A stretch of 64,000 nucleotides of DNA from Bifidobacterium asteroides (lineage in GTDB: Bacteria > Actinomycetota > Actinomycetes > Actinomycetales > Bifidobacteriaceae): positions 434,001 through 498,000 of the forward strand of contig NZ_QGLK01000004.1 of the NCBI RefSeq assembly GCF_003202755.1, written 5' to 3'. Shown one piece after another: positions 1-8,984 of the stretch (positions are counted from its first letter, which is position 1; the number at the start of each line of letters is the position of its first letter). The position numbers were made by a program, and so were the translations under genes. The notes below the pieces were generated by a model, which did no database searches, was not told the DNA's origin, and worked only from the letters and a program-made list of their open reading frames with translations.

Positions 1-175
1 CCTGACGCAGCCCATAGCTTTCTTGTCCGTATAAGGTTCCCCTGGATGCCATTGCATCCCAACTTCCCTGCTTGGAGGCGACAGGCAAGAACCACCATTC
101 CGCGTGGTCGGAATCGTATCTGCTCCGAAACTCGACAAACGTTTGGCTCAGAGCCACACATGTCGCTTAATTACG
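1..175. other. Left-edge non-coding stretch
   Basis: No coding region, RNA gene or convincing terminator is visible before the stop codon of the nitrite reductase-like gene. A 6-bp inverted repeat (GGATGC/GCATCC, 44-59) exists, but it is too weak to call a terminator. Confidence 0.4.
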
Positions 176-2833
176 TCACGACACCCGGAGGATGCCATGC
201 GCCCCCTTCTCGGCCAGGCTCATAACGTGGTTGACTATGGAGTAGTCGCCAGGCTGATCGACCTTGAGCTCGACAAATCCGCCTTGGGCAGGCAGCAGAG
301 GCAGTACCTGCGCTCCGGCTGATGAAGCATCGGCGGAATTCGCTCCTGAACCTCCGCCTATCAGATAGCGGCCCTCAGTCCAGACCGTATCGAACTGGGT
401 TCCCACGATGTGGAAGGACAGAGGCTGATTGGGGCCGGCATCCAGAACCCATATGCGGACCCTTTGCCCCTTCTCCAGCTTGAGAGGGTGGACGTCATAT
501 TGAAAGGCCCGTCCGTTGAAGGTCATGACATCCGGGGTCATGGCCGCCACTTTTTCAGCATCGGCAGTCCCTCCATTGGACCCCAGATAAATCTCGGACT
601 GGACCAGAACATATTCCGCAGCCACTGGCGGCATGGTGCCGTCATCCACAACCACAGCCCCGTACATGCCGTTGGCTATATGGTTTGACATGGGGTCGCT
701 GCTGCAGTGGTACATCCAAATGCCGGCCCGATCAGCGGTGAAGGTGTATAAGAGCTCCTTGCCAGGGTCTATGTTGCGCATCATGGTCTGGGGAACAGCC
801 GGTCCGGCATGAAAGTCAATGGAATGGCTCATGCTTCCCTTATTTCTGATGGTTACTTCAAAGGTGTCTCCCACCCGACCTCTAAGCACCGGACCCTGAG
901 CCAAGGGCCTCGATCCCTTATCCCGCGGATCGACCGCGTCATCGAAGCTCCAGACCGTACGCTCAAGCCCTGCTGTCACCTGCTCCTTACGTTCCTTGAC
1001 ATCAAGGGTGTACCTTCTGGTTCCAGCCCTCCCCTGGTCATCCGGGGGTGGAAGAGTGGCCTTGGCAGGATCGCTCTTTTCAGCCCACGACTTGAGCTTG
1101 GCTGCCGAAGGGGCCTGGTTCATGGTCATCTTCCCAGCGGAGGACTGCACTTGCTCGGTAGTTGTTCCACCCTTGGTCTTGACCTTGAGCTCCATGCCCA
1201 TCTGACGGTGTCCCGCCAGCGAGCACCATCCCAAGGTGTCGCCGCCCAGGACGCCCACCTCGACCGAGACGCTCTGGCCTACGGGCACGGATCCTGTGCT
1301 CTTGCCGTTGGCAAAAACCAAGTCATGCCGCTGATCTCCGGTGTTCTGAAAATCTACAACCAACCGGTCGCCTGCATCAATGGTGATGGTATCCGGCACA
1401 AAGGCCATCCCATTTACCTTGATGGAAGCTCTGCTGGTGTGCCCGGTCGGCTGGATGCTCTTCGACGATACGTCCTGAACCCCTCGAAGATTGGGCGCTG
1501 CCCCGACGGAAACAGCCAGCGCCGGCCGCAGAGCCATCAAGACCACCGCTGCCACTAAGATCAGCACAGTAGCCGAGGTGGCAACAAGGTCCGCCCGCAG
1601 GGCCAAGGTCCCAACAAGTTCGGTATGCGAATCCTTGGGCTGGCGACGACGGTAGCGTTTGGAAGCCAGGACCTGCTTGCCATGAGCAGCCAGGTAAACC
1701 ACGGTCAGCATCATGGAGAGGATTCCCAAGACATTCAGCAGGTTCCCCGCCTTCCATAAGGGCGTGTAGAGCCGGATGGCTCCAAGGAGCCTGATTAGCA
1801 AGCCAACCTGCATGAGCGCCCAAGCACCCCAGAGAAGGGGATGAAAAGGCAGAGGCCTGCGAATGACCGAGGGGACGATCATGCAGACATGGGCGATGAC
1901 CATGGTCATGATGAATCCCACAGCCAAAGCATGCAGCGCCATATCGCCCCAGTAGGTGCTGGAATCCAGAGGTGCCACCATCCAGATGAGGGCAGCCAGA
2001 AGTCCCCAGGCGTAGGCCGACAGCATGCAGGTGCCCATGAATCCTGGCAGACCGCCGTGACGGAAGGTGCCCTTGGCTACGTCGTGACTGGCCATAACCA
2101 GGAGGAGCAGGCCCAGGGACAATCCCAGAAGCGGATAACCGACCGAAGGCGCCATGGCTTGAACAGGCAGCATCAGGACGGTCAGGAGGCTCAGACCCAG
2201 AATTCCCGATTCGAGACGGACATCCGAGAAGACCGCCCTGGCCAGCTCCACTCGCTCCCCGACGATGGTCAGAATCAGAAAAAAGAGCCAGGTTGGAGCC
2301 AGAACCGAAGCATCCAATCCTGCAACCCATCCAAAAGCTCCGACCAGACCCACCAGGGATCCGAGGACCTGTATGAGCACCTCTGCAGAAGGTTGCCGCC
2401 GCCAGATAGCCAGATACATGGCTGTCAGAACCAACATGGACAAAGTCCACGGAATACCGCCAAAAAGCTCCACTCTGACCCATGCCGGGGCAGCAGCGCG
2501 GCTTGAAACAATCAGCGAAAGCAGGCAGAGCAGGGACCCCAGCAAGCCCAAAGCGGGAGCGAGAAATCCCCAGGAGGGTTTCTTGGATCCGCCACTGCGA
2601 TAAGCCACTGCCCTCTCAAGACCGATGGCAGCGCCCAAAAACCCATAGACCATGAGCCCACCATGCAGATCAGCCAAGGGCACCCTGTCTGAAGGGTGGA
2701 TCAGATCCGCACGAATCAGCGCCGCTATAAGGCCAAGCAGTGCAGCCAGACCTGCGCTTATGAGAAGGGCCATCCTGGATCTGGGCAAGGCCGTTCTGCC
2801 ACCGGACTTGCGCATCTTCTGATCATTCTGCAT
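176..2833 (-). CDS. Membrane-anchored copper nitrite reductase-like protein with extra cupredoxin domain
   Basis: This 885-residue protein has three parts. Residues 1-430 form a polytopic membrane domain of roughly a dozen helices with conserved His motifs (LHGG near residue 58; HALAVGF and the following AHVCM), resembling NnrS/heme-copper-type domains. A single cupredoxin domain follows at about 470-560, with type-1 copper ligands visible as RHDLVF near 502 and WCSLAGHRQM near 539. The rest is a two-domain NirK-type multicopper oxidase: HSIDFH near 670, YHC with the downstream H and M of NHIANGM at 708-722, and FHIVG near 808. These reproduce the type-1 (His-Cys-His-Met) and type-2 (three His) ligands of copper nitrite reductase, so reduction of nitrite to NO outside the membrane is expected from family knowledge. 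The extra cupredoxin could carry electrons to the type-1 site. It is divergent from a SufR-like regulator across 58 bp. It may instead be another cupredoxin oxidase; the substrate is inferred. Confidence 0.85.
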   Translation of the reverse strand: MQNDQKMRKSGGRTALPRSRMALLISAGLAALLGLIAALIRADLIHPSDRVPLADLHGGLMVYGFLGAAIGLERAVAYRSGGSKKPSWGFLAPALGLLGSLLCLLSLIVSSRAAAPAWVRVELFGGIPWTLSMLVLTAMYLAIWRRQPSAEVLIQVLGSLVGLVGAFGWVAGLDASVLAPTWLFFLILTIVGERVELARAVFSDVRLESGILGLSLLTVLMLPVQAMAPSVGYPLLGLSLGLLLLVMASHDVAKGTFRHGGLPGFMGTCMLSAYAWGLLAALIWMVAPLDSSTYWGDMALHALAVGFIMTMVIAHVCMIVPSVIRRPLPFHPLLWGAWALMQVGLLIRLLGAIRLYTPLWKAGNLLNVLGILSMMLTVVYLAAHGKQVLASKRYRRRQPKDSHTELVGTLALRADLVATSATVLILVAAVVLMALRPALAVSVGAAPNLRGVQDVSSKSIQPTGHTSRASIKVNGMAFVPDTITIDAGDRLVVDFQNTGDQRHDLVFANGKSTGSVPVGQSVSVEVGVLGGDTLGWCSLAGHRQMGMELKVKTKGGTTTEQVQSSAGKMTMNQAPSAAKLKSWAEKSDPAKATLPPPDDQGRAGTRRYTLDVKERKEQVTAGLERTVWSFDDAVDPRDKGSRPLAQGPVLRGRVGDTFEVTIRNKGSMSHSIDFHAGPAVPQTMMRNIDPGKELLYTFTADRAGIWMYHCSSDPMSNHIANGMYGAVVVDDGTMPPVAAEYVLVQSEIYLGSNGGTADAEKVAAMTPDVMTFNGRAFQYDVHPLKLEKGQRVRIWVLDAGPNQPLSFHIVGTQFDTVWTEGRYLIGGGSGANSADASSAGAQVLPLLPAQGGFVELKVDQPGDYSIVNHVMSLAEKGAHGILRVS

Positions 2834-2891
2834 GGGTCTGTCCGCCTTGTCCTGGGTTGATAATTGATTTGATAGTTATACAATTTAATCG
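2834..2891. promoter_or_regulatory. Divergent promoter/operator between nitrite reductase-like gene and SufR-like regulator
   Basis: These 58 bp separate two divergent start codons. The half next to the regulator is AT-rich and holds two TTGATA direct repeats, 12 bp apart (2857-2862 and 2869-2874), followed by a TTATAC element at 2877. No Shine-Dalgarno sequence precedes the regulator ATG at 2892, so its message may be leaderless. The repeats are candidate binding sites for the regulator itself; this is inference. Confidence 0.5.
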
Positions 2892-3644
2892 ATGAGTCAG
2901 GAAATTCAAGCCCACAAGCGATGTGACCAAGCCCCCTCGAGGCGCAGGAGCGGGGAAGAGATTCGCTCCGCAATCTTGGATTACCTGCATACGTCAGCCG
3001 AACGGACCGGTACAGGTCTAACCGCCCAACAGATCGGAACAGCCTTCGGCATCCATCCGACGACTGCTCGTTTCCATCTTGAGCATCTAGTCAAACAGGG
3101 CGAGGCAGTCCGCCAAACAAGAGACGGTGATGGTCAATCAGTCGGTCGAGGCAGACCGGCTGTCATCTACTCCCCCACGTCCACGAACCACGCCAGGGAG
3201 GATATGATCTCCTCGCTTTGCACTGCTCTCGAGACTGCCTGCCCCGATACTCGGAGCAGGGATGCGGCTGCTCTGAAAGCAGGTCTGGCCTGGGGTCGGA
3301 CCCTGGCCCAGCAGAGGCGGGGACATGCAGAACAGAGTGTGCCGTCGAGCATGACTCAGACACTGTTAGATGTTCTGACTACCCTAGGCTTTGCACCGGT
3401 GAGGACAGGGTCAGATTCAGCAAGTATGTACCTGACCTCATGCCCCTTCCTGGACAGCGTCAGCAGCCATCCAATTATCTGCACAATCCATCGGGGTATG
3501 GTCCAGGGACTCGCGGAGAGCAGCAACAAGGAGACCAGAGATAGAAAGGCCCGCGTATTGCTGAAACCTCTGTCCTCACCAAAAGGATGCTTCCTGAAAG
3601 TAGCGAAAGCGGACAACACATCAAAAAGGAGAATAAAGCGATGA
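2892..3644 (+). CDS. SufR-like HTH regulator with predicted Fe-S cluster site
   Basis: This 250-residue regulator has an N-terminal winged helix-turn-helix (about 20-85: AQQIGTAFGIHPTTARFHLEHLVKQG) and a C-terminal part with the SufR-type signature. The signature shows SCPF near residue 182, HPIIC..H near 194-200 followed by GMVQGL, and a late KGCFLK cysteine near 232. In SufR relatives three cysteines of this kind bind a redox- or NO-sensitive Fe-S cluster. It lies divergent to the nitrite reductase-like gene and overlaps the ferredoxin start by ATGA, so translational coupling to fdxA is likely. Control of the nitrite reductase through NO or redox sensing is inferred from position. It could instead control suf genes elsewhere. 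No ribosome-binding site precedes the start. Confidence 0.75.
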   Translation: MSQEIQAHKRCDQAPSRRRSGEEIRSAILDYLHTSAERTGTGLTAQQIGTAFGIHPTTARFHLEHLVKQGEAVRQTRDGDGQSVGRGRPAVIYSPTSTNHAREDMISSLCTALETACPDTRSRDAAALKAGLAWGRTLAQQRRGHAEQSVPSSMTQTLLDVLTTLGFAPVRTGSDSASMYLTSCPFLDSVSSHPIICTIHRGMVQGLAESSNKETRDRKARVLLKPLSSPKGCFLKVAKADNTSKRRIKR

Positions 3645-4027
3645 CCTACGTGATTGCCCAGCCTTGCGTGGACGTCAAAGACAAGGCCTGCGTGGACGAG
3701 TGCCCGGTGGATTGCATCTACGAGGGCCCCAGGAACCTGTACACCAACCCCAATGAATGCATCGACTGCGGTGCCTGCGAGCCTGTCTGCCCTGTGGAGG
3801 CGATCTTCTATGAGGAGGACCTGCCGGAGGAGTGGACCTGGTTCAAGGATGCCTCCGAAGACTTCTTCGCCCAGGTCGGTGATGCCGGCGGCGCCCAGGC
3901 CCAGGGTCCCTACGATCACGACCATCCACAGGTCGCCGCCCTGCCCCACCAGGACAATTTCGTCTGCATTCAGCCAGAATCACGCGGTCAGCGCGCGGTC
4001 TGGGTCCGCAAGGACCAAACAGAATGA
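3641..4027 (+). CDS. fdxA: 7Fe-8S ferredoxin FdxA
   Basis: This 128-residue soluble ferredoxin closely follows the actinobacterial FdxA pattern (MTYVIAQPCVDVKDKACVDE at the start). Cysteines at 9, 17 and 50 should hold the [3Fe-4S] cluster and those at 21, 40, 43 and 46 the [4Fe-4S] cluster; Cys25 is the usual extra one. Residues after about 75 form a poorly conserved acidic and His-containing tail. The start at 3641 is set by the AAAGGAG site just upstream and by family alignment. The gene overlaps the SufR-like regulator upstream and the DNA glycosylase downstream, both by ATGA, forming a tight three-gene unit. It carries low-potential electrons. Donation to the divergent nitrite reductase is possible but not shown. 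Confidence 0.93.
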   Translation: MTYVIAQPCVDVKDKACVDECPVDCIYEGPRNLYTNPNECIDCGACEPVCPVEAIFYEEDLPEEWTWFKDASEDFFAQVGDAGGAQAQGPYDHDHPQVAALPHQDNFVCIQPESRGQRAVWVRKDQTE

Positions 4028-4629
4028 AGGCCGGTTCAAGCCAGGACGATCACCTGGTCTTCCCTGACTTTTTGGGCCGCCCTGCAGAGGAGGCAGCTCG
4101 GATGCTTCTGGGTTGCCTGATCATCCGGGACTATGAGTCGGAGGGGAAGCAGGCCTGGGTTCGGATCGTGGAAACCGAAGCCTACGATCAAAACGATCCG
4201 GCCAGCCATGCCTACCATGGACGATCGGTTCGCAACGATGCCCTTTTCGGGCCCAGCGGACACATGTATGTCTACTTCACCTATGGAATGCACTACTGCA
4301 TGAACATCTCCTGCCAGGAGGACGGATTCGGTGCCGGCGTGCTAATCCGAGCCTGCCAGCCAGTGCAGGGTCTGGACCTTCTGCGCAGCCACAGGCACGG
4401 CCATCACCCGGACCGGGAACTGACCAACGGTCCTGCCAAGCTCTGTCAGGCCTTGGACATCGACAAGCGAAACTACGGCCATGACCTCAGAAAACCGCCC
4501 ATCCGCCTGGCAGCCGCCAGTCTGGACCAGGACGAGACCATCACGGCAACCCCCCGAATTGGCATATCCCACGCCAAGGAGACCCTACGGAGGTTCGTCA
4601 TCACCGGCAACCCCTACCTGTCGCGATGA
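4024..4629 (+). CDS. DNA-3-methyladenine glycosylase (AAG/MPG family)
   Basis: This 201-residue protein has the hallmarks of the alkyladenine DNA glycosylase family: an early GCLIIRD strand, the VETEAYDQNDPASHA segment with the catalytic glutamate, MYVYFTYGMHYCMN, and the GPAKLCQALDI motif. It removes alkylated or deaminated purines in base excision repair. Its start overlaps the fdxA stop (ATGA), so it is probably co-translated with the ferredoxin. Repair of nitrosative or alkylation damage would fit the nitrite/NO context, but this is inference. Length is normal for the family. Confidence 0.9.
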   Translation: MKAGSSQDDHLVFPDFLGRPAEEAARMLLGCLIIRDYESEGKQAWVRIVETEAYDQNDPASHAYHGRSVRNDALFGPSGHMYVYFTYGMHYCMNISCQEDGFGAGVLIRACQPVQGLDLLRSHRHGHHPDRELTNGPAKLCQALDIDKRNYGHDLRKPPIRLAAASLDQDETITATPRIGISHAKETLRRFVITGNPYLSR

Positions 4630-4676
4630 TTAGGCGAAGAGCCTGCACTTCTGACTTGTACAGCTTACGGGGTGAC

Positions 4677-5924
4677 TTATTGCTCAATGAAGCGGGATTC
4701 GACACAGCTCTGGAAGCGGACAAGCGAGAGAATGACAGCGGCCAGCAGAGCGATTATCAGCATGCCCATGAAACTGCCGGTTACCGGATCCAGTCCAAAC
4801 GCTGATGAGAAAGCCTTGAAAGTCCAGGTGGATGCCGTAAAACCAAAGCTGGTGGTAGCCGAGAAGACCCCCATGACCAAGGGATAGCGTCTGTGCGGAG
4901 TCAGGTTGGACAGGAGGAAGGGGCAGGTGGCCATATTGATGGCACTGCCCGAACCAACCAAGAAGGCCGATAGGCAGACCAGCGGGAAGGAGCGGGTGGT
5001 CAGGAAGAGCAGGGCGCCCAGGGCCATCAGCAGGAAGGCGACCGGAATCGTCCATTGCCGGCAGACCCGCTTGATGCCGTTGATACTAAGCCCGATCACG
5101 ACCGAGGAACCCGTGTTGAACATCAAGGCCACCCCTGCTGCACTGGTGCCGCCCAAACCGTACTTGGCTATGTAGACTGCGAGCTTGTTGTACAGGACCG
5201 CGACCAGGAAAATGCTCAGAAAACCGATGAGAATGCAAGAAATGGTAGCCCACCAGCATTGTCTGCCCTTCTGCGAGGGGGATGTTTGAGACTCTGTGGC
5301 CTTTTCCGACTCCTCCTCGACTGCACCGACTCCGGGGACCATGAAGACGACCAAAACCAAGGCAGGCAAGGCCAGGAAATAGAGCCAATAGTTGTGCAGC
5401 CACCCTCCCTTGGCCAGGACACCACCCATGGCAAGGACCAGCATGGAAGAGCCGTCCTGAACAGCCAGGACCAGCCCCATCAGCGCCGCCAACTGCTTCC
5501 CGCGGAAGAACCTGGCCGACAGGCTCGGAAGAACTGTAGTGGCGATGCCCACGCCGAATCCGACAACCAAGGCGAACAAGAGCAGCTGGCTTACACTGCT
5601 ATGCACCAAAAGGGGCATCAAGCCGCCCAGGGCGACACACAGACAACTGATACAGGCAGCGGTTCTGAAACTCATTCTGGTCAAGAGCTGACCAAATAAA
5701 AGGGCCGAAACTATGGCCGCCGAAGAGCCAATGGAGACCACCGATTCAACGGTGGAGGGATCAGCGCGAGGAAAAGATGCCTGAATGGCGGCCACGGAAG
5801 GAGAGATGATGGAGTCAAACCGCGACATGATAGCCAAGGCCATGATTCCGACCAGAACCCCAAGGTTCCGTCTGGTCAATATCCCTGTGTCCTTGGACTT
5901 AGACGCGCACGGGTCCGGTTCCAC
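4677..5924 (-). CDS. MFS permease of unknown substrate
   Basis: This 415-residue major facilitator has 12 predicted membrane helices, a central cytoplasmic loop rich in Glu, Ser and Lys near residues 205-230, and MFS-like repeats in each half (FGQLLTRMSFRTAA after helix 2). The start is a GTG at 5924 with GGGAGG eight bases upstream. No substrate signature was recognised. It ends just after the oppositely oriented glycosylase gene, so the two are convergent. The next gene upstream on the same strand is another permease, 57 bp away, so the pair may be co-transcribed. Confidence 0.8.
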   Translation of the reverse strand: MEPDPCASKSKDTGILTRRNLGVLVGIMALAIMSRFDSIISPSVAAIQASFPRADPSTVESVVSIGSSAAIVSALLFGQLLTRMSFRTAACISCLCVALGGLMPLLVHSSVSQLLLFALVVGFGVGIATTVLPSLSARFFRGKQLAALMGLVLAVQDGSSMLVLAMGGVLAKGGWLHNYWLYFLALPALVLVVFMVPGVGAVEEESEKATESQTSPSQKGRQCWWATISCILIGFLSIFLVAVLYNKLAVYIAKYGLGGTSAAGVALMFNTGSSVVIGLSINGIKRVCRQWTIPVAFLLMALGALLFLTTRSFPLVCLSAFLVGSGSAINMATCPFLLSNLTPHRRYPLVMGVFSATTSFGFTASTWTFKAFSSAFGLDPVTGSFMGMLIIALLAAVILSLVRFQSCVESRFIEQ

Positions 5925-5980
5925 CGTTGCTGCCTCCCTCTCAATGTCAGCGGCACCATTCCTGGTTGATGGTGGGTAGT

Positions 5981-7162
5981 CTACTCCAGCAGCAGGGCCA
6001 TGCCAACCAACACGACGAGGAAGAGCAGATTAAAAGCAGTATAGATTTTCAGGTACTCACCTTTCTTGCTCGGATACTGCTTGACTACAGCTTTGTAGGA
6101 GATCAGCGACGCCATTGAAGCGACCAGGGTTCCGAGCCCGCCCAGGTTGGTGCCCAGAATAATTGAGCGCCAGGCTGTCGAAAAACCTGAGACCAGGAGT
6201 GCTGTGGGCACATTGCTGATGACCTGGCTGCACAGGACCGAGGTAATCAAAGGGTGGATATTGACCAGGCCGCTGACCAGGTTATAAAACTGGGGAATCC
6301 TCCTGGCATTGCCTATGAAAATGAAGAAAGCCACGAAGGTCAGCAGCAGTCCCCAGTCCACATGCAGAAAGACCCGCCTGTCGCAGATCAGAAAGGTCAC
6401 AACCACCACCAGGACCATGGTCCACTGGGGAATCAGCTTGGCCACACCAAGCAGGCAGACAAGAAAGAGAAGAAGGTAGATGGCGATGCGCCATCCGCTG
6501 GACCGTTGCATCTCCTTGACCTGAGGCTGTATCCCCTCCTCCCTGGGCGCTAGTATGCTGTGACGAATCTCTTGTGCATCCATGCCCTCGAACTTGTCCA
6601 AATGCTGATTCCTGAAAGCGAACCAGCAGCACAGGAAGAGCATCAGGGCCGCCACCAGAGCGTAGGGCGCCATAAGGAGGAGGAACTCCCCAGTGGGCAT
6701 CTCGGAGCGGGCCTTGAGGTATAAGTTGTGAGCATTGCCAATCGGGGTCAGCATGCTGCCCACATTGGCGCCCAGGGTCATCAGGGTGACGATCAGCAGG
6801 GCATGGCTTTCCAGACCGGCCATGATGAGCACAGCAATAGCAAAGGGTACGAAGGTCACCAGGGCTACATCATTCGTGATGAACATACTGGAGAAGAAAG
6901 GCAGCGAAACCAGAACCAAGGCCAGACCGCGCACCGAGCGGACACGGCTCAAAAGACTGGCCCCAATGGCATGAAAGACCCCGATGCGCTGAAAGCCGCA
7001 GACCACCATCATCAAGGAACCCAACTGGGTGAGGGTATTGACGTGGATGTAGCCCAAATACTGTCGGTCTGGAGGAATGAGGATGCAGGATACGAGAGCG
7101 ACGACTGCAGCGACGACCAGGACGGTTTCGTTTTTCAGCAGTCCGATCACCCGATGTTGCAT
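5981..7162 (-). CDS. SLC13/ArsB-type anion permease
   Basis: This 393-residue polytopic protein has about 11 membrane helices. The motif SSMFITNDVALVTFVPF and the later NVGSMLTPIGNAHNLYL match the paired hairpin signatures of the ion transporter superfamily (DASS/SLC13, ArsB, NhaD). Such proteins move dicarboxylates, citrate, sulfate or arsenite; the substrate here is unknown. I chose ATG at 7162 over the GTG at 7168 because GGAGG lies five bases before it. It is followed by the MFS permease on the same strand. The 400 bp upstream contain a strong hairpin that isolates it from the nucleoside cluster. Confidence 0.8.
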   Translation of the reverse strand: MQHRVIGLLKNETVLVVAAVVALVSCILIPPDRQYLGYIHVNTLTQLGSLMMVVCGFQRIGVFHAIGASLLSRVRSVRGLALVLVSLPFFSSMFITNDVALVTFVPFAIAVLIMAGLESHALLIVTLMTLGANVGSMLTPIGNAHNLYLKARSEMPTGEFLLLMAPYALVAALMLFLCCWFAFRNQHLDKFEGMDAQEIRHSILAPREEGIQPQVKEMQRSSGWRIAIYLLLFLVCLLGVAKLIPQWTMVLVVVVTFLICDRRVFLHVDWGLLLTFVAFFIFIGNARRIPQFYNLVSGLVNIHPLITSVLCSQVISNVPTALLVSGFSTAWRSIILGTNLGGLGTLVASMASLISYKAVVKQYPSKKGEYLKIYTAFNLLFLVVLVGMALLLE

Positions 7163-7339
7163 GGTCACCTCCGGCGAACGAATTCCTCACTTAGTTTACG
7201 CGCCCGCCCCCGGCTTACTGGACCTTCCCATGCGCTATTTTCCGCTCCTGAGCCTATGTCGGGGCACTCGTGACTTACTGGCTGCTAGCCTGCCTGGCCC
7301 CGACTTTCGACTCTTGTCGGATAGGCATAAAATATGGAA

Positions 7340-7371
7340 GGGTCCTGCGAATCAGTGCATTCGCAGGACCC
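7340..7371. terminator. Perfect 12-bp stem-loop, probable bidirectional terminator
   Basis: GGGTCCTGCGAA at 7340-7351 pairs perfectly with TTCGCAGGACCC at 7360-7371 around an 8-nt loop. A short T-rich stretch (TTATTAG) follows on the plus strand and CTTCCATATTTT on the minus strand. It sits downstream of the last gene of the nucleoside cluster and upstream of the SLC13 permease, both on the minus strand. It is therefore best read as the end of the nucleoside operon. Confidence 0.7.
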
Positions 7372-7441
7372 TTATTAGACTGCAATGTTACTTGCCATCC
7401 ATTCGTTCCTGGTCGAGACTCAGGATGATATCCGACATCCT

Positions 7442-7561
7442 TCATTGCTCATTGATAACTTTCGGATGTTCAGAACAAATCACAAACGAGTCATCTTGCC
7501 GTTCTGATTTACCGTCCTTAATTTCATGCTGAACATAGTCAGAAAACTGCAACCAGCTCAT
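7442..7561 (-). CDS. Possible 39-residue small protein after the MFS gene
   Basis: A short frame begins 7 bases after the MFS stop and encodes MSWLQFSDYVQHEIKDGKSE followed by 19 further residues, a hydrophilic acidic peptide. There is no good ribosome-binding site, though translational coupling to the MFS gene is conceivable. The frame ends before the terminator hairpin, so it would be in the same transcript. Coding status is uncertain and it may be chance. Confidence 0.25.
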   Translation of the reverse strand: MSWLQFSDYVQHEIKDGKSERQDDSFVICSEHPKVINEQ

Positions 7562-7568
7562 CCAATTA

Positions 7569-8981
7569 CTATTGGACCTCATCCTGCTTGGGAATGAGGA
7601 ACGAGCAAAGGAATGCAAGAACGAGAAGAACAGCAGAACCAATCATGGAGGAGACATAGCCCGCCTGCGCACCGGATGAACCAGCCACAAGGTTCATTAT
7701 GGCGTACAGAGCTGCGTAGCTCAGTCCGGCTCCTAGATTGAATCCGCCGGAATTCAGTCCCGGAAGATACCCGGTGTTGTCAGCTGGTGAAAGCACCACG
7801 CCAAGTCCGTTTAGCATGATATTAACCGTTCCCGCATATGAAACACCTAGGACCAGAGACATCACCACCAGAGACCAGACGCTTGGTGACAGACAGACGT
7901 AAATGCCGAAAATCACACCTACTATGCTCACTAGCTGACCCGCACGGAGTACCTTGTGGTATCCATATTTTGATGCCAGTATTCCAGCAACAGGTCCAAA
8001 AGCCAGACCGATGAGCGCATAGGGAGTCAGAGTTGCAAACGAAACCACGCTGGCACTCATTCCGGCACCAGCTTTGGAATCCTGGGCCAGGGCAGGTACA
8101 ACTCCATTCATGATTGCAAATACACCAACCATGGTGGTCAGAGTGGTGAGCAAAAGCCCCCAAGTCCGCCGCTGCTTCAGATAAGTTGTCGTCACCATCG
8201 GAGCTTTGCTCCTCTTCTCCGTATTCCAGAAGACCACGAAGAACAGCGCAGCCACTACCAATTCAATAAGCACCATAAGCCAGTTGGCCGCAGCGAGCTT
8301 CTCGGCCTCGTTGATGGCGAGATAGGCGCAAACGAATGCAATGCAGAGGAATACCACACCAGCCCAATCCATGCGGGGTGTCTGTGCGGCATGACTTTCC
8401 TGGGCAAAAGCGGCAACCAGTATGATAGCCAGCACGGCAACAGCAACCATGAACCAGAATACTGAACGGAAGCCAAAAGTCCCTGCCAGCCACCCGCCCA
8501 GTATGGCATCAACGCCCCCGATACCGCCATTTACGGCGGTAAGAATTGACATGAGCCTGGCATACCTTGCATCTTCTGTTACCTGCGCGTGCAGCATAAT
8601 CAAAGTCATGGGGACAACGGGACCTGCAACCCCCTGAATGACTCGCCCAATCATGAGCACGAGCACGTTGGGCGCAAAAGCCGACACAACACAACCAATG
8701 GCAGTCAGAACCAGAATGCCCAAAAGCACTTTCTTACGACCGACCAAGTCACCCAGCCTAGGAAGGAAGAGCGAAAAGACAGCGCAAGAGGTGAAGAAAA
8801 CCGTCTGAGAAAGCCCGATTTGAGAGCTTGTAGTATGCAGCTCATGCTCCATAGTCGTCAACGCGGGAGAAAGCATGGAAGCGTTGAGCTGGAAAGCAAA
8901 GATAGCGGCCATAAGAGCGGTCATCAGGGCAACAATCGATTTGCCACCCTCGTCGAGAGTCTTGGATGATTCTTTAGTCAT
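7569..8981 (-). CDS. MFS transporter of the nucleoside cluster (14-helix DHA2-like)
   Basis: This 470-residue major facilitator has about 14 predicted helices, the size and spacing of the DHA2 type. It shows the loop motif RLGDLVGRKKVLL after helix 2 and a helix-4/5 motif around RVIQGVAGPVVP. It begins three bases after the nucleoside hydrolase stop, with AGGATGAACG before the ATG, so the two are translationally linked. From that position I infer uptake of the nucleoside-like substrate, although DHA2 members are often exporters of drugs or metabolites. It is the last gene of the cluster. Confidence 0.8.
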   Translation of the reverse strand: MTKESSKTLDEGGKSIVALMTALMAAIFAFQLNASMLSPALTTMEHELHTTSSQIGLSQTVFFTSCAVFSLFLPRLGDLVGRKKVLLGILVLTAIGCVVSAFAPNVLVLMIGRVIQGVAGPVVPMTLIMLHAQVTEDARYARLMSILTAVNGGIGGVDAILGGWLAGTFGFRSVFWFMVAVAVLAIILVAAFAQESHAAQTPRMDWAGVVFLCIAFVCAYLAINEAEKLAAANWLMVLIELVVAALFFVVFWNTEKRSKAPMVTTTYLKQRRTWGLLLTTLTTMVGVFAIMNGVVPALAQDSKAGAGMSASVVSFATLTPYALIGLAFGPVAGILASKYGYHKVLRAGQLVSIVGVIFGIYVCLSPSVWSLVVMSLVLGVSYAGTVNIMLNGLGVVLSPADNTGYLPGLNSGGFNLGAGLSYAALYAIMNLVAGSSGAQAGYVSSMIGSAVLLVLAFLCSFLIPKQDEVQ

Positions 8982-8984
8982 CGT

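Larger units (their letters stand above)
7163..7568. other. Intergenic region between permease and nucleoside cluster
   Basis: Apart from a hairpin at 7340-7371 and a doubtful 39-codon frame at 7442-7561, I see no feature here. GGAGG before the permease start (about 7168-7172) is the only clear translation signal. Confidence 0.4.

Noticed and set aside
1377-2483. 368-codon frame on the minus strand in another frame of the nitrite reductase-like gene
   Set aside because: Fully inside the membrane domain coding region, without a start signal or recognisable product.
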